Shown in pieces: positions 40,362 through 49,642 of a DNA stretch of 64,000 nt. The position numbers and the translations under genes are program-made. Source of the DNA: Nitrososphaerota archaeon (GTDB lineage Archaea > Thermoproteota > Nitrososphaeria > Nitrososphaerales > UBA183); assembly GCA_029784825.1 (NCBI GenBank), contig JAFMAU010000002.1, positions 34,396 to 98,395 on the forward strand, written 5' to 3'. Numbering within the stretch: position 1 is the stretch's first letter; every line of letters begins with the position of its first letter. The notes beneath the pieces were generated by a model, which ran no database searches, had not been told where the DNA came from, and saw only the letters and a program-made list of their open reading frames with translations.

Positions 40362-41717
40362 TCAGGCGGCGGCCGAGACAGCCCAGCTGGGTATCCCCTT
40401 GACCCTGGGCAGCTTGAGCGGGATGACGCCCATGAGGCACCCGGTCCTGGCGGCGTAGTCCAGCATCTTCTCGTGGGAGGACTGGAGGGTGTACGCCTCG
40501 GCAAGGCTCGAAGCGTCCTTCCATGGCTTGGGGGGGTACACCAGGGTCGTCTCCACACGCCTGAACCTGAGGTCCTCGATTATCTCTGCGAGCACGTCCC
40601 TGTTGGACACCAGGCTGCTCAGGATGATGAAGGAGGACTGGACGTCCGGGGACGCGAGGCTGGCGACTAGGCTGCGGAAATCCGAGACAAGGGCCTGGCG
40701 CTTCCCCCCTGCCCTGCCCAGGAGCTCCGCGAACCTCCCCTTCCCCGCGAGTATGAGCTCCCTCCTCTCCCTGCTCAGGGACGAGACGTCGAGCATGGAG
40801 TAGAGGTCGTCGTAGGTGATGCGGCTCTCGGCCATGACCAGGTTCAGGGTGTTGATGACGACCTCCCACCCCTTCCCCTGCAGGGTGGTGAGCCTGGACC
40901 CCCCCTCGTAGGCGGTCACGGATATGGGGGTGATCCTGGCCGCCGAGGAGACGACCAGGTCCAGGAGCTGGGTGGCGAGCTCGTCGTGGGTCGCCCGGCC
41001 CGGGGTCTCGACGAAGTAGATGACGTGGACCGCGCCGCCCCCCTCGCTGTAGTACTTCTTGATCATCAGCGAGCTGGAGCCCGACCGGGCCGTCGCCTTC
41101 CAGTCGACCCTGCGGAGGCTGTCCCCGGAGGAGTACTCCCTGGTCTCCGCGTACTCGAGCCCCGCCCCGATGGTTTCCTTCTCAACCTCCCCCTCGGCCC
41201 CGGCGCCGACCCGGGTCAGGTACTCCAGGGCCGCCACGGCGGCGGCTATCAGCCTGGGGTAAGCCCTCCCCTTCACCTCCGCCGGGATGACCGCCCTGGA
41301 GGAGAAGAGGCCGTACCTGCTGCTCGCCCGGGCAGGGATGCCGTCGAGGGAGTAGGCCCCGGCGAGGTCGAAGGTCAGGGTGAAGCGGAAGGGCCAGGTC
41401 CCGGCTGGGTAGGACCCGCGCTCGGCCCGGAACCAGCCCACGGAGCCAAGGTCGAGGGTGACGCCCCGGGACGCCCGGAGGACTGATACGAAGCTCCTGC
41501 TGTTCCCTCTTAGAGCCCTGGCCTCGAAGGCAGAGGGCTGGAGGGCGAAGCTCCCGGCCCGCCTGGGGGTCAGGTACCCGTCGAGCAGGTCGTAGACGAC
41601 GAAGACCGACACCGAGGCCGCGGCCGCCAGGAGGAGTGGGTCCACGAAGAGCGCCCCGGCGCCCAGCAGCAGGAGGAGCCCAGCAGCCACCCGCTTCCCG
41701 CGGTCGGTCAGGTTCAT
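40362..41717 (-). CDS. DUF58 domain protein (membrane-anchored)
   Basis: A 451-residue protein. Two membrane helices lie near residues 10-45, an Ig-like stretch follows, then the DUF58 signature AETREYSSGDSLRRVDWKAT ARSGSSSLMIKKYYSEGGGA. The C-terminal half is a VWA-like fold that binds the MoxR ATPase product. It is the last gene of the DUF4129-DUF4350-MoxR-DUF58 operon and overlaps moxR by 4 bp. This set is widespread and thought to act in envelope assembly; the substrate is unknown. Confidence 0.86.
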   Translation of the reverse strand: MNLTDRGKRVAAGLLLLLGAGALFVDPLLLAAAASVSVFVVYDLLDGYLTPRRAGSFALQPSAFEARALRGNSRSFVSVLRASRGVTLDLGSVGWFRAERGSYPAGTWPFRFTLTFDLAGAYSLDGIPARASSRYGLFSSRAVIPAEVKGRAYPRLIAAAVAALEYLTRVGAGAEGEVEKETIGAGLEYAETREYSSGDSLRRVDWKATARSGSSSLMIKKYYSEGGGAVHVIYFVETPGRATHDELATQLLDLVVSSAARITPISVTAYEGGSRLTTLQGKGWEVVINTLNLVMAESRITYDDLYSMLDVSSLSRERRELILAGKGRFAELLGRAGGKRQALVSDFRSLVASLASPDVQSSFIILSSLVSNRDVLAEIIEDLRFRRVETTLVYPPKPWKDASSLAEAYTLQSSHEKMLDYAARTGCLMGVIPLKLPRVKGIPSWAVSAAA

Positions 41718-42697
41718 TCCTTGGGGACCGGGACCGTGCTCAGGGCCTCGGCGACGACCCTCTCCGGGGTGACCCCCTCGCTCTCCGCGTCCGGGGTGAG
41801 GATGGCCCTGTGGGTGATCACGTCCGCCGCCACGAACTTCACGTCGTCTGGGAGGGCGAAGTCCCGCCCCTCGAGGACTGCCTTGGCCCTGGCGAGCTTG
41901 TAGAGCCAGATGGTGGCCCTGGGGCTGGGCCCGGACCGCACGCTCTGGTTCGAGCGGAGGGCGTTGACCAGGGAGACGGCGTAGGCCCTGACCCTGTCGG
42001 AGACGACGACGGAGCGGGTCTTCTCGGAGATCTTGAGAATCTGGTCGAGCTTCACCGCCGCCCTGGTCGTCCTGCTGTCGAGGGCGTCGATGTTCGAGAG
42101 TATCAGCCCCTCCTCCTCGGGGGACGGGTAGCCCATGGATATCCTCATGGCGAAGCGGTCGTTCTGCACCTCGGTGAGCGGGTAGGTCCCGGCGGAGCCC
42201 GAGGGGAGCTGGGTCGCTACGGCGATGAAGGGCTTGGGGAGGGCGATGGTCGAGCCCTCGATTGTGACCTGGCCCTCGGCCATGGCCTCGAGCATGGCGG
42301 CCTGGGTCCGCGGGGTCGCCCTGTTCAGCTCGTCCAGCATGACCACGTTGGCGAAGATCGGCCCCTCCCTCACCTCGAAGGCGCCTGTCCTCTGGTTGAA
42401 GACGTTGGAGCCGAGGATGTCGGCCGGGAGGAGGTCCGGGGTGAGCTGGAGCCTCTTGAAGGTCCCCCCGATGGTCCCCGAGAATGTCTTCGCTATGGTG
42501 GTCTTCCCTATCCCAGGGGGCCCCTCGAGGAGGACGTGCCCCCCGGCCATGAGGGCCATCAGCAGCTTGACTATCACGTCCTTCTTCCCGACTATGACCG
42601 ACTCCACGCTGTCGGTGATCTTCGCGGTGACGTCCGGCTCTGCTACCGTTTTTGTTTCATCTCCTCTCTTAGCCTGCGGAGCCTCTCTTGGCTCCAT
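41714..42697 (-). CDS. MoxR family AAA+ ATPase
   Basis: A 327-residue AAA+ ATPase: Walker A GPPGIGKTTIAK (59-70), Walker B VVMLDELNRATP (118-128), then the MoxR-specific LLEAMAEGQVTIEGST-type region, sensor 1 in IAVATQLPSGSAGTYPLTEV and the C-terminal helical lid. MoxR ATPases act as chaperones with DUF58/VWA partners. ATG 42697 lies 55 bp inside the DUF4350 gene; the reading continues without a closer standard start. Its stop overlaps the DUF58 start. Confidence 0.9.
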   Translation of the reverse strand: MEPREAPQAKRGDETKTVAEPDVTAKITDSVESVIVGKKDVIVKLLMALMAGGHVLLEGPPGIGKTTIAKTFSGTIGGTFKRLQLTPDLLPADILGSNVFNQRTGAFEVREGPIFANVVMLDELNRATPRTQAAMLEAMAEGQVTIEGSTIALPKPFIAVATQLPSGSAGTYPLTEVQNDRFAMRISMGYPSPEEEGLILSNIDALDSRTTRAAVKLDQILKISEKTRSVVVSDRVRAYAVSLVNALRSNQSVRSGPSPRATIWLYKLARAKAVLEGRDFALPDDVKFVAADVITHRAILTPDAESEGVTPERVVAEALSTVPVPKE

Positions 42698-43629
42698 TCT
42701 GGGTGGTCACGGAGTAGCTCCTTTAACTCCTCCTCTTCGGCCGGGGGCTCCTCCCTGAACCTGTAGGCGACGACCCCGGCGAGGCCGACGAGGACGAGGG
42801 AGTACTTGAACTCCCACAGGGAGACCACGGAGTAGACCGAGACCTCGAAACCCCTCGCCACGGTCGCGGGGCTGACCGCGAAGTGTGAGGTGTCGAGGAT
42901 CATGGTCCCGGTGGTGAGGTCCTTCAGGAGGTTGGCGTTGCCGTCCCTGTAGATCATTGAGTTGATGAAGACCGAGTCGTCTGAGATGAGGTAGACGGTC
43001 CCCCTCCCGTCGGGGATCTCCGCCACCACAGGGAAGGGCCCGTGGGGGGCGCTGGCTATGCTCTCCCCCGGCTGGGTGGGGTAGAGGTAGGAGAAGTCGC
43101 TGGAGTAGGCGAGGACCCTGGCCCCGGGGTCGGAGACGGTCAGGGTGGTGGCGTAGTTGAAGGCGATGCTCGAGACGTTGTGCATGTGGACGGTGGGGGC
43201 GACGACGAGGAAGGAGTTCCTGAAGTTGAACAGGGGGTCGGTGAGGACCCCGCCCGTGAACCGCGACGAGAGGCCCATCCCGGAGAGGAGGGTGTTGGCT
43301 ATGGCGGCCTGGCCGTCGGCGACGACGAGGGTCCCTCCGCTCGCGACGAACGACGAGACCTGGGCGGCCTCGGCCGGGGTGTAGGGGCTGGAGGGGCCGT
43401 CCTCCAGCAGGACGTAGCCCGTCCCGTCCCGTGGGAGGGAGGAGACGTGGTTGATGATCGTCGGGTGCTCGACGGCCACGAAGGTGCTGAACCCGTTCCA
43501 GGCCGTGTTCGAGGGCCGGAAGTCCCCGGGGTTCCCCAGGAGGCTGACCGTGGCGGCGAAGTAGACGAGGACGGAGACGAACAGCAGGGCGACCACCACC
43601 CCGGCCAGGACCGCGGTCCTAGGCTTCAT
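42643..43629 (-). CDS. DUF4350-type membrane protein
   Basis: A 328-residue protein: N-terminal membrane anchor (TAVLAGVVVALLFVSVLVYF), a periplasm-facing domain with YVLLEDGPSSPYTPAEAAQV SSFVASGGTLVVADG, the DUF4350 glutamine-amidotransferase-like fold, and a second membrane helix (FKYSLVLVGLAGVVAYRF) before a highly charged tail. It starts 11 bp inside the upstream gene and overlaps moxR. Works with MoxR and DUF58 in envelope functions; role not known. Confidence 0.78.
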   Translation of the reverse strand: MKPRTAVLAGVVVALLFVSVLVYFAATVSLLGNPGDFRPSNTAWNGFSTFVAVEHPTIINHVSSLPRDGTGYVLLEDGPSSPYTPAEAAQVSSFVASGGTLVVADGQAAIANTLLSGMGLSSRFTGGVLTDPLFNFRNSFLVVAPTVHMHNVSSIAFNYATTLTVSDPGARVLAYSSDFSYLYPTQPGESIASAPHGPFPVVAEIPDGRGTVYLISDDSVFINSMIYRDGNANLLKDLTTGTMILDTSHFAVSPATVARGFEVSVYSVVSLWEFKYSLVLVGLAGVVAYRFREEPPAEEEELKELLRDHPEWSQERLRRLREEMKQKR

Positions 43630-45487
43630 CCTCTCTCCTCATCGCTTCGAGCTCGGCCTCGGCCCTCCCCTGGTCCCCGGGGTCGCGCGCCCCGGCGTAG
43701 AGGTGGCGCTCGAGGAGCGAGGATATCGCCCGGAAGTGCTCGAACCCCTTCAGCTTCCCCAGGAGGGCGGCGAGGTACTCGCGGACGGTCATGTGCGGGA
43801 GGAGGGGGACCCCTGTCGCCTTCTCGGCCAGCTCGGCGGCCCTGTAGTAGACGGCGGGGAGGCCGGTGAGGGGTGGGCGGGGGGTCTGGGCAGCCCGCGG
43901 CTCGGCCTCCTCCTCGAGAGGGGCGAAGGCGAGGCCCTGGCCGGCGGAGCGCCTGCGGCGGACCACCAGGAGGAGCATCCCCGCGCTGGAGGCGGGGAAG
44001 ACCAGGACGAGGGGGTTGATCACGAAGACGGTCACCGACACCGGGGCCGAGGATATCCAGGTCTGGGAGGGGTAGACCCCCAGGGAGTAGGTCCAGGCCC
44101 CGTTGGAGGTGGTCAGGGGAGGGGTGACTGTGAAGCTGAATGAGCCGGAGGCCGAAGTGTTGGTGTCGACCCCGGGGCTGGGGGTGGTGTTGAGGACCTG
44201 GGCCCCGGAGAGGGCCAGGCCGCCTACAAGGGCCGTGCCGGATACTGTCACCGGGAGCCCGGCGATGGCCACCGTGGGGGCGCTGGAGGTGACCTGGACG
44301 CTCTCCTTGGTCACGTTGACGTCGAAGGGGTAGCTGAGCGGCCCCACGGTGCCGTTGCTCGGGGTGGCGAGGGTCAGGGCGTAGGTGCCGCCGCTAAGGC
44401 TCGAAGGCGGGGTGATGGAGAGGGAGAACGAGCCGTCTGCCGAGGTGACCCCCGTCGCGACCTCCTCGGGGCCCAGGGGGGACGTGCTGAACCCTGACAT
44501 GGACACCGTGTAGCCTCCGACGGGGAGGCCGCCGACGGTGAGGGTGCCGTTCACGCCCATGGGCTGCCCCGCGTAGGCCCTGTGTGGGAGAGTGACGTAC
44601 GGCGTCGGGGTGGCGAACTCGATGTGCACGGAGACGGCGGCCGAGGTGGCGGGGGCGTAGACCAGGGAGTCGGCGCCGGAGGGGACGAAGGAAGCGAACA
44701 TGGTGGCGTTCGCCCTGTAGTATAGAGGGGTCGACAGCACGGCGGAGTACAGGCCGGACGAGCCGGTGGTGGCGTTCCCCACGGGGGACCCGCCCAGGTA
44801 GACTGTCACGGTCCGGCCCGCCAGGGGGACGGAGCCGGCGGAGAGGGACCCGCTGACCGTGACGTTGGAGCCGACCTCGAAGGACCGCTGGCCGACCCCC
44901 AGGGTGACCGCCGTGGGCTCGAGCTTCGTGAGGCCGGTGAGGACGACGAGGAGGCGGTTGGCCTCGGCGGAGTACCCGGAGTACTGCACCTCAAGCGGCT
45001 GGAGCTTCTGGAGGAAGAGGGAGGAGGGGATCCCCGTCAGAGAGGCGAGTGCGGGGGCCGCAGCGAAGAGCTGGGTGAGTGTCTGGTTGACGCTCCTGAG
45101 GCCGGCGACAGCCGCGGTAAGGTTCGCCCGGGCGAGGGCGACCCTCCCGGTCTCAAGGTAGGTCGACGCGTTGTCGAGCTGGGAGTCGATGACGAGGAAA
45201 TGTCCTGCGGTGGAGTTGACCAGGCCGTTGAAGGTGTCGACGGCGCTGAGGATGTCAGACGGTATGTGGATGAACGGGGCGACGTGGAGGAGGGCCTTGG
45301 CTCCGGAGAAGTTCCCGCCGCTGATGGCGGCGACGACGGAGCCGTAGAAGAGGTAGAGCCCCTGGCCGTAGACGGGGTCGGAGGGGGCAGTGGCCGGGTC
45401 CACCTGGCGGGGGAACTGGATGGCGATGGCGACCGGGGCTGAGATGAGGATGAGGGCGACCAGGAAGAGCGCCACGAGCTTCTTCAA
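43619..45487 (-). CDS. Secreted/membrane protein with Ig-like repeats and a DUF4129 C-terminus
   Basis: I chose TTG 45487, two bases after the upstream stop, giving KKLVALFLVALILISAPVAI as signal or anchor. Residues about 40-200 are helical; residues 200-500 hold three Ig-like repeats of some 90 residues (TVTVSGSLSAGSVPLAGRTV, TLTVGGLPVGGYTVSMSGFS, TVSGTALVGGLALSGAQVLN), rich in Thr, Ser and Gly. A membrane helix (about 505-525) precedes a cytoplasmic DUF4129-like end (LPHMTVREYLAALLGKL). First large gene of the MoxR operon. Confidence 0.76.
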   Translation of the reverse strand: MKKLVALFLVALILISAPVAIAIQFPRQVDPATAPSDPVYGQGLYLFYGSVVAAISGGNFSGAKALLHVAPFIHIPSDILSAVDTFNGLVNSTAGHFLVIDSQLDNASTYLETGRVALARANLTAAVAGLRSVNQTLTQLFAAAPALASLTGIPSSLFLQKLQPLEVQYSGYSAEANRLLVVLTGLTKLEPTAVTLGVGQRSFEVGSNVTVSGSLSAGSVPLAGRTVTVYLGGSPVGNATTGSSGLYSAVLSTPLYYRANATMFASFVPSGADSLVYAPATSAAVSVHIEFATPTPYVTLPHRAYAGQPMGVNGTLTVGGLPVGGYTVSMSGFSTSPLGPEEVATGVTSADGSFSLSITPPSSLSGGTYALTLATPSNGTVGPLSYPFDVNVTKESVQVTSSAPTVAIAGLPVTVSGTALVGGLALSGAQVLNTTPSPGVDTNTSASGSFSFTVTPPLTTSNGAWTYSLGVYPSQTWISSAPVSVTVFVINPLVLVFPASSAGMLLLVVRRRRSAGQGLAFAPLEEEAEPRAAQTPRPPLTGLPAVYYRAAELAEKATGVPLLPHMTVREYLAALLGKLKGFEHFRAISSLLERHLYAGARDPGDQGRAEAELEAMRREDEA

Positions 45488-45488
45488 A

Positions 45489-45731
45489 TCAGATCGCCAG
45501 GATCGCCAGCACCCTGAGGGCAACAATGTAGGCGAAGACGATGAAGAGGACCACCCCGACGAAGTCGAAGGTGAGCCTGCGCGGGCGGAAGACGGTGGAG
45601 GCGACGAAGTAGCATATCGTGAACATCGAGACGTAGACGTCCAGGGTGTAACCTCCTATCATGGACAGGCCGGCCGTGGAGAGGAGGAGGAGCGAGGCCA
45701 GTGTCATCAGGTAGAGGTTCTGGCGCTCCAA
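45489..45731 (-). CDS. Small three-helix membrane protein
   Basis: An 80-residue protein with three hydrophobic helices (LYLMTLASLLLLSTAGLSMI, VSMFTICYFVASTVF, VGVVLFIVFAYIVALRVLAI). TTG 45731 follows an AT-rich box (TAAAATAAT) at about 45752-45760, some 28 bp upstream. It heads the operon that runs through DUF4129, DUF4350, MoxR and DUF58. No known family, but its conserved position suggests a partner in that complex. Confidence 0.72.
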   Translation of the reverse strand: MERQNLYLMTLASLLLLSTAGLSMIGGYTLDVYVSMFTICYFVASTVFRPRRLTFDFVGVVLFIVFAYIVALRVLAILAI

Positions 45732-45950
45732 TTCCCCCTCGGCTCCGGCCGATGATTATTTTAGCCTCGCGGGGCCGGTCGAGTGGAGGATCCTGGGGGT
45801 CCGGCTTGTCCCCGGCTCATCATGAGGAGGTCCCCATGTCTCGCTCGAAGGCAGCTTCCGCCGCCGGATGATTAGGGTGGTTCGGTAGTCTTGGTCCGTC
45901 GGCCAGGCCCGTGGTTACTGTTATGAGGCGTCGGGCGCCGCTCAGCCTGG

Positions 45951-48119
45951 TCAGCTGCACGCGGGCTCGGACGGCCAGCCCTGGGCGGGGGTCAGGAACG
46001 ACTGGTAGTCGCTGAAGACGAATTCAGTGGAGTTCGCGCCCCCTCCCCCCCACGTGGAGGAGAAGAAGCCGCTGACCCTGATGTAGGCGGTGCGGTGGAT
46101 GGTGATTGAACAGTCGGACACGGCGCTGGGGAGGAGGGTGAGGTTCCCCTGGGCGAGCTCCTGGCTGAGGAGGGTCTGGTTGATCGACGGGAAGTTGTAG
46201 ACGGCGTGGGTGATGTCAAGGGAGACGAGGTTCCCCGTGACGCTGCTCCCCCCGCCCGTGGTGAGGGTGTATTTCGTCGGGGCGGCTCCAGGGGGTATGG
46301 CATTAGGGGGTTGGGTAGCCTGGGAGAACCCCCGGTACTCGTAGATGGCGTTGTTCGAATAATCTGAGACCCAGACGTTCGACCCTGAAACAATCGCGTA
46401 GTACGGGGCGGACAGGGCGAGGGAACTGCTCGCGTTGGTGTAGACTTTGATCGGGGACCCGGTGTATGGGGCCGAGTACTCGTAGGCGCCCTGGGGGCTG
46501 TAGCCTGTGAGGGAGTCGTAGTTGCCGATCCACATGTTCCCCGAGGAGTCGAAAGAGATGCCCCATGGGCAGTACATTGGGAGCCCCCCGGAGCCTTGGA
46601 GGGTGACCGAGGTCCCGGTGCTGGAGCTCGTGATGGGCGCGGCGAATTTCAGGAGCGCGCCGGTACAGGCTTCGGCGCCCCAGAGGTTCCCGTTGGAGTC
46701 GAAGGCAAGGGTGTACACAGGGGACGAAGGCGTCAGGGTGATCGCCGCGTTGGCCGTTGTGATCGTCCCTGACCCGGAGAGGGCGCTGGCCGTGAACTCG
46801 TAGACGGTGGAATATGCGCTCACCCAGAGGTTCCCCGAGTTGAACGCCATGCCGTCGGCGCTCATGCTGATGGTCTCGAATGCCGCACCCGTGTAGGGGG
46901 CGTGGTACCCGTAGATGCTCCCGTCGTAGGCCATGACCCAGAGGTTCCCGCTGGAGTCGAAGCCCACCTCCCAGGCGTTGACGACGGTCTGAAGGACGGT
47001 GGGAGTCCCGGTGTAAGGAGCGGTAAACTCCAGCACCTGACCGCTGCCGTACGAGGGGACGTAGAGGTTCCCGCTGGAGTCGAAGGCTAACTTACCAGGA
47101 TACGAGAGACCGCTGCTTATCGTGAGGAGAGGCAGATTGGGGTTGGAGCTGGAGTTGGAGCTAGACCCGGCGTACTCCGAGATCGATGAGTTGCCGCAGT
47201 TGGACACCCAGATGTTTGCACCGCTGGCCGTCACATCATAGGGACGGTTGAGCCCCGAGGTGATCGAAAAGATGGGCGCACCGGTGTAGGGGGAGGCGTA
47301 TTCGTACACCGCGTCCCCGGAGTAGTCGATGACCCACATGTTGCCGCTGGAGTCGAAGGCTATGCCGTATGGGTAATAATAGGTCCCGCCGACCCCGTTA
47401 GTCTCAGTCACCGTCATGGTCCCTGTGCTCGTGTCAGTGATCGGGGCTGCGACTTCTTCCACCCCCTTGGAAGAACTCGGGCCGGTAGTGGATGTCCCCC
47501 AGAGGTTCCCATTGCTGTCGAATGCCATCCCGTAGAATATCCCGGTGCTCGCTGTCACAGCCGCGTTGGAGCTGGTCAGGGTCCCGCTCCCTGCGAGCGA
47601 GCTCGAAGCGAACTCCAGAAGCTGGCCGGTGCTTGTGGAGACCCAGAGGTTCCCGCTAGAATCGAAAGCCATCGAGATGGCAGCGACGCTGATCGTCTTG
47701 AAGGGGGAGCCGGTGTAGGGGGCGGCGTACCCATAGATTGCCCCCGCATAGCCAGAGACCCACATGTTCCCCGCCGAATCGAAGGCGACGCTCCAGGCGT
47801 TGGTGAACGACGACAGCAAGACGCTGGGCGTTCCTGTGTAGGGAGACGCCAGCTCGGCCACGTAGCCGGAGGATCCGCTCGCGTAGTTGGTGATGTACAT
47901 GGTACCCGAGTTGAACGCGATCTGCCCGGGGCAGTTCAGCCCGGAGGTCACAGACATCGTCGGGGTCGTAGAGTAGGCGTGCCCGACCCTGACGGTGGAC
48001 GAGACGGCGAGGAAGACCATGAGACCGATGGCGAATGCGGCCCACCCCGCACCCGCGCTGCGCGCAAAAAGACGCACTTTGATACGAAGCGAACCCTCTT
48101 CTGTTCGGTAATTAAGCAT
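45951..48119 (-). CDS. Large secreted beta-propeller protein (NHL/SMP-30-like repeats)
   Basis: About 722 residues from ATG 48119. An ATG at 48155 is possible; the frame stays open further out. A signal segment AAFAIGLMVFLAVSSTVRVG leads to roughly 14 repeats of the form SVAFDSAGNMWVSGYAGAIY and YAAPYTGSPF, that is FDSSGN-x-W then PYTG. Two near-identical halves of seven blades each (about 60-340 and 345-625) suggest duplication of a seven-bladed propeller. The C-terminal 120 residues are different (SVTGNLVSLDITHAVYNFPS). Probably displayed outside the cell; ligand unknown. Confidence 0.76.
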   Translation of the reverse strand: MLNYRTEEGSLRIKVRLFARSAGAGWAAFAIGLMVFLAVSSTVRVGHAYSTTPTMSVTSGLNCPGQIAFNSGTMYITNYASGSSGYVAELASPYTGTPSVLLSSFTNAWSVAFDSAGNMWVSGYAGAIYGYAAPYTGSPFKTISVAAISMAFDSSGNLWVSTSTGQLLEFASSSLAGSGTLTSSNAAVTASTGIFYGMAFDSNGNLWGTSTTGPSSSKGVEEVAAPITDTSTGTMTVTETNGVGGTYYYPYGIAFDSSGNMWVIDYSGDAVYEYASPYTGAPIFSITSGLNRPYDVTASGANIWVSNCGNSSISEYAGSSSNSSSNPNLPLLTISSGLSYPGKLAFDSSGNLYVPSYGSGQVLEFTAPYTGTPTVLQTVVNAWEVGFDSSGNLWVMAYDGSIYGYHAPYTGAAFETISMSADGMAFNSGNLWVSAYSTVYEFTASALSGSGTITTANAAITLTPSSPVYTLAFDSNGNLWGAEACTGALLKFAAPITSSSTGTSVTLQGSGGLPMYCPWGISFDSSGNMWIGNYDSLTGYSPQGAYEYSAPYTGSPIKVYTNASSSLALSAPYYAIVSGSNVWVSDYSNNAIYEYRGFSQATQPPNAIPPGAAPTKYTLTTGGGSSVTGNLVSLDITHAVYNFPSINQTLLSQELAQGNLTLLPSAVSDCSITIHRTAYIRVSGFFSSTWGGGGANSTEFVFSDYQSFLTPAQGWPSEPACS

Positions 48120-48324
48120 CGCGTTTTCGAGGCCCGAAAAAGAGTCGCGACGCATTGGATATCGCGGAGCCCCCGGCGGGGACGCGTCGCCTGCGAGCCG
48201 AGCCAGCCATGGCATGCCGGGTCTGGGGGAGCGGGAGATGGTCCGCGCCTGTCCCGGGGCCAAGCGGCACCCCTAGGACCGGGGTCTCGATGAGGACGAC
48301 CCGACAGGGCCCCGCCTGGTCCCA

Positions 48325-49035
48325 CTAGAGCAGCCTGAAGGTGGCGGCCGAGTTCTTCCCCTCTATCGACTCCGAGGCCAGGGACACCCCCCTCTTCAGG
48401 ACGGCCGAGGCGACCGACGCCGCTATGCTCGCGGGGATGCTCCCCAGGGTGACGAGGTACTTCGCCGCCTCGGTCTTCACCTTGACCCCTTTCATCTCCA
48501 CCACGAGGGTGTCCCCGGTGACCACCGCCTTGGCCGATGAGCAGAGCTCTGAGACCTCGGTGAGGACGTACTGGATGGCGTCCTCCAGCCCCGAGGCCTC
48601 GGAGAGCTCGGAGGCCCTGACCAGCTCCGAGCCAGGGGGGACAACCAGGAGGACCGGGACCCCGTCCGCCTCGGACACGAGCCTCCGGGGGGCGTCCAGG
48701 AGGGAGGCGACGGAAGGCGCTCTGGGGTTGGCAGCCAGGGGGACGTAGGCAAGGGACTCGCCTTCCTTGGGCGGGAGGTAGACCGCCTTCTCCCGGGCGT
48801 CGAACTCCTCCAGGAGGGCCTCCACGTTCATCACCGAGGCGTGGATCACCCCCCTGACCGCGCCGCTGGGGACCGGGGACTCTGGCAGCGTGAGGGTGGC
48901 CCCGCCGAGTATGACGCAGGCGACACCCAGGGCCGCGAAGGGGGCGCTGAAGAGGACGTAGTAGGAGATGAGGGCCACGACGGCGCCGAAGGCGCCGATG
49001 CCAGCGCCGAAGGAGAAGTACCTGATCTTGGCCAA
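48325..49035 (-). CDS. Membrane protein of unknown function
   Basis: A 236-residue protein. Two membrane helices at the N-terminus (FGAGIGAFGAVVALISYYVL, APFAALGVACVILGGATLTL) are followed by a soluble domain with YLPPKEGESLAYVPLAANP and DTLVVEMKGVKVKTEAAKYL. The end has helical SIPASIAASVASAVLKRGV. It is the last of a four-gene operon with DUF1616-type genes. I do not recognise the family; similar gene orders occur in archaea. Confidence 0.66.
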   Translation of the reverse strand: MAKIRYFSFGAGIGAFGAVVALISYYVLFSAPFAALGVACVILGGATLTLPESPVPSGAVRGVIHASVMNVEALLEEFDAREKAVYLPPKEGESLAYVPLAANPRAPSVASLLDAPRRLVSEADGVPVLLVVPPGSELVRASELSEASGLEDAIQYVLTEVSELCSSAKAVVTGDTLVVEMKGVKVKTEAAKYLVTLGSIPASIAASVASAVLKRGVSLASESIEGKNSAATFRLL

Positions 49036-49039
49036 GGCC

Positions 49040-49642
49040 CTACCCCGCCCTCGCCGCGAGCTTGACGTAGGACTCCTTCCTCACGGCCGCGACCAGCGCC
49101 AGGGCCAGGCCGAGGGCAACCAGGGAGACGACTATGGGGTCGAGGCGTATCCCCCAGGGGGTGTAGTTGAGGAGCAGCCCCACCAGTGGGACCAGGGCCA
49201 GGCTAAGGCCGATGGAGAGGGCGAGGCGCTCCAGGCTGTCGAGGTCCTCCTTCTTGGGGTAGAGGGCCTCGATGAGGGTGTAGCCCGGGAAGTAGAGCAC
49301 AGCTATGGCGCCGAAGACGTACCTGACGTAGACGAAGGGGGGGTACTGCGGGAGGAGGTAGATCGAGCTCACAGTCACCGCGAGGAACGCCACCGTCACC
49401 CAGAACCAGGAGGAGTAGGCGCGGCCCAGGTACTCGAAGGTCGAGGCCGGGGGGGATGGGTCGGCGAGCGCAGCCTTCTTCTCCTCCAGGAGCGAGTAGA
49501 GCGCCCTCGAGGCGTCGACGGGGGTGGCCCCGGTCCCCTGGGTCGCCCTTGAGAGGGCGTCCTTGACGGACATCTCGCTGGCGAGGACGGAGCTCAGGAC
49601 CTCCTTCGCGCGCTTCTGCCTGGGGTTGACCTGGTCGCTCAT
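49040..49642 (-). CDS. DUF1616-like membrane protein (N-terminal/membrane half)
   Basis: A 200-residue protein: an N-terminal soluble helix-rich domain (RQKRAKEVLSSVLASEMSVK), then four membrane helices (WFWVTVAFLAVTVSSIYLLP, IAVLYFPGYTLIEALYPKKE and two more). The FPGYTLIEALYPKKEDLDSLERLALSIGLSLA region is the DUF1616 signature. The exodomain usually fused in DUF1616 is the separate gene at 49639-50121, with a 4-bp overlap. Acts at the cytoplasmic membrane. Confidence 0.78.
   Translation of the reverse strand: MSDQVNPRQKRAKEVLSSVLASEMSVKDALSRATQGTGATPVDASRALYSLLEEKKAALADPSPPASTFEYLGRAYSSWFWVTVAFLAVTVSSIYLLPQYPPFVYVRYVFGAIAVLYFPGYTLIEALYPKKEDLDSLERLALSIGLSLALVPLVGLLLNYTPWGIRLDPIVVSLVALGLALALVAAVRKESYVKLAARAG

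Noticed and set aside
41636..42766. 376-residue plus-strand frame opposite moxR
   Set aside because: Gly/Asp/Pro-rich antisense shadow of moxR and DUF58, where the motifs are unambiguous.
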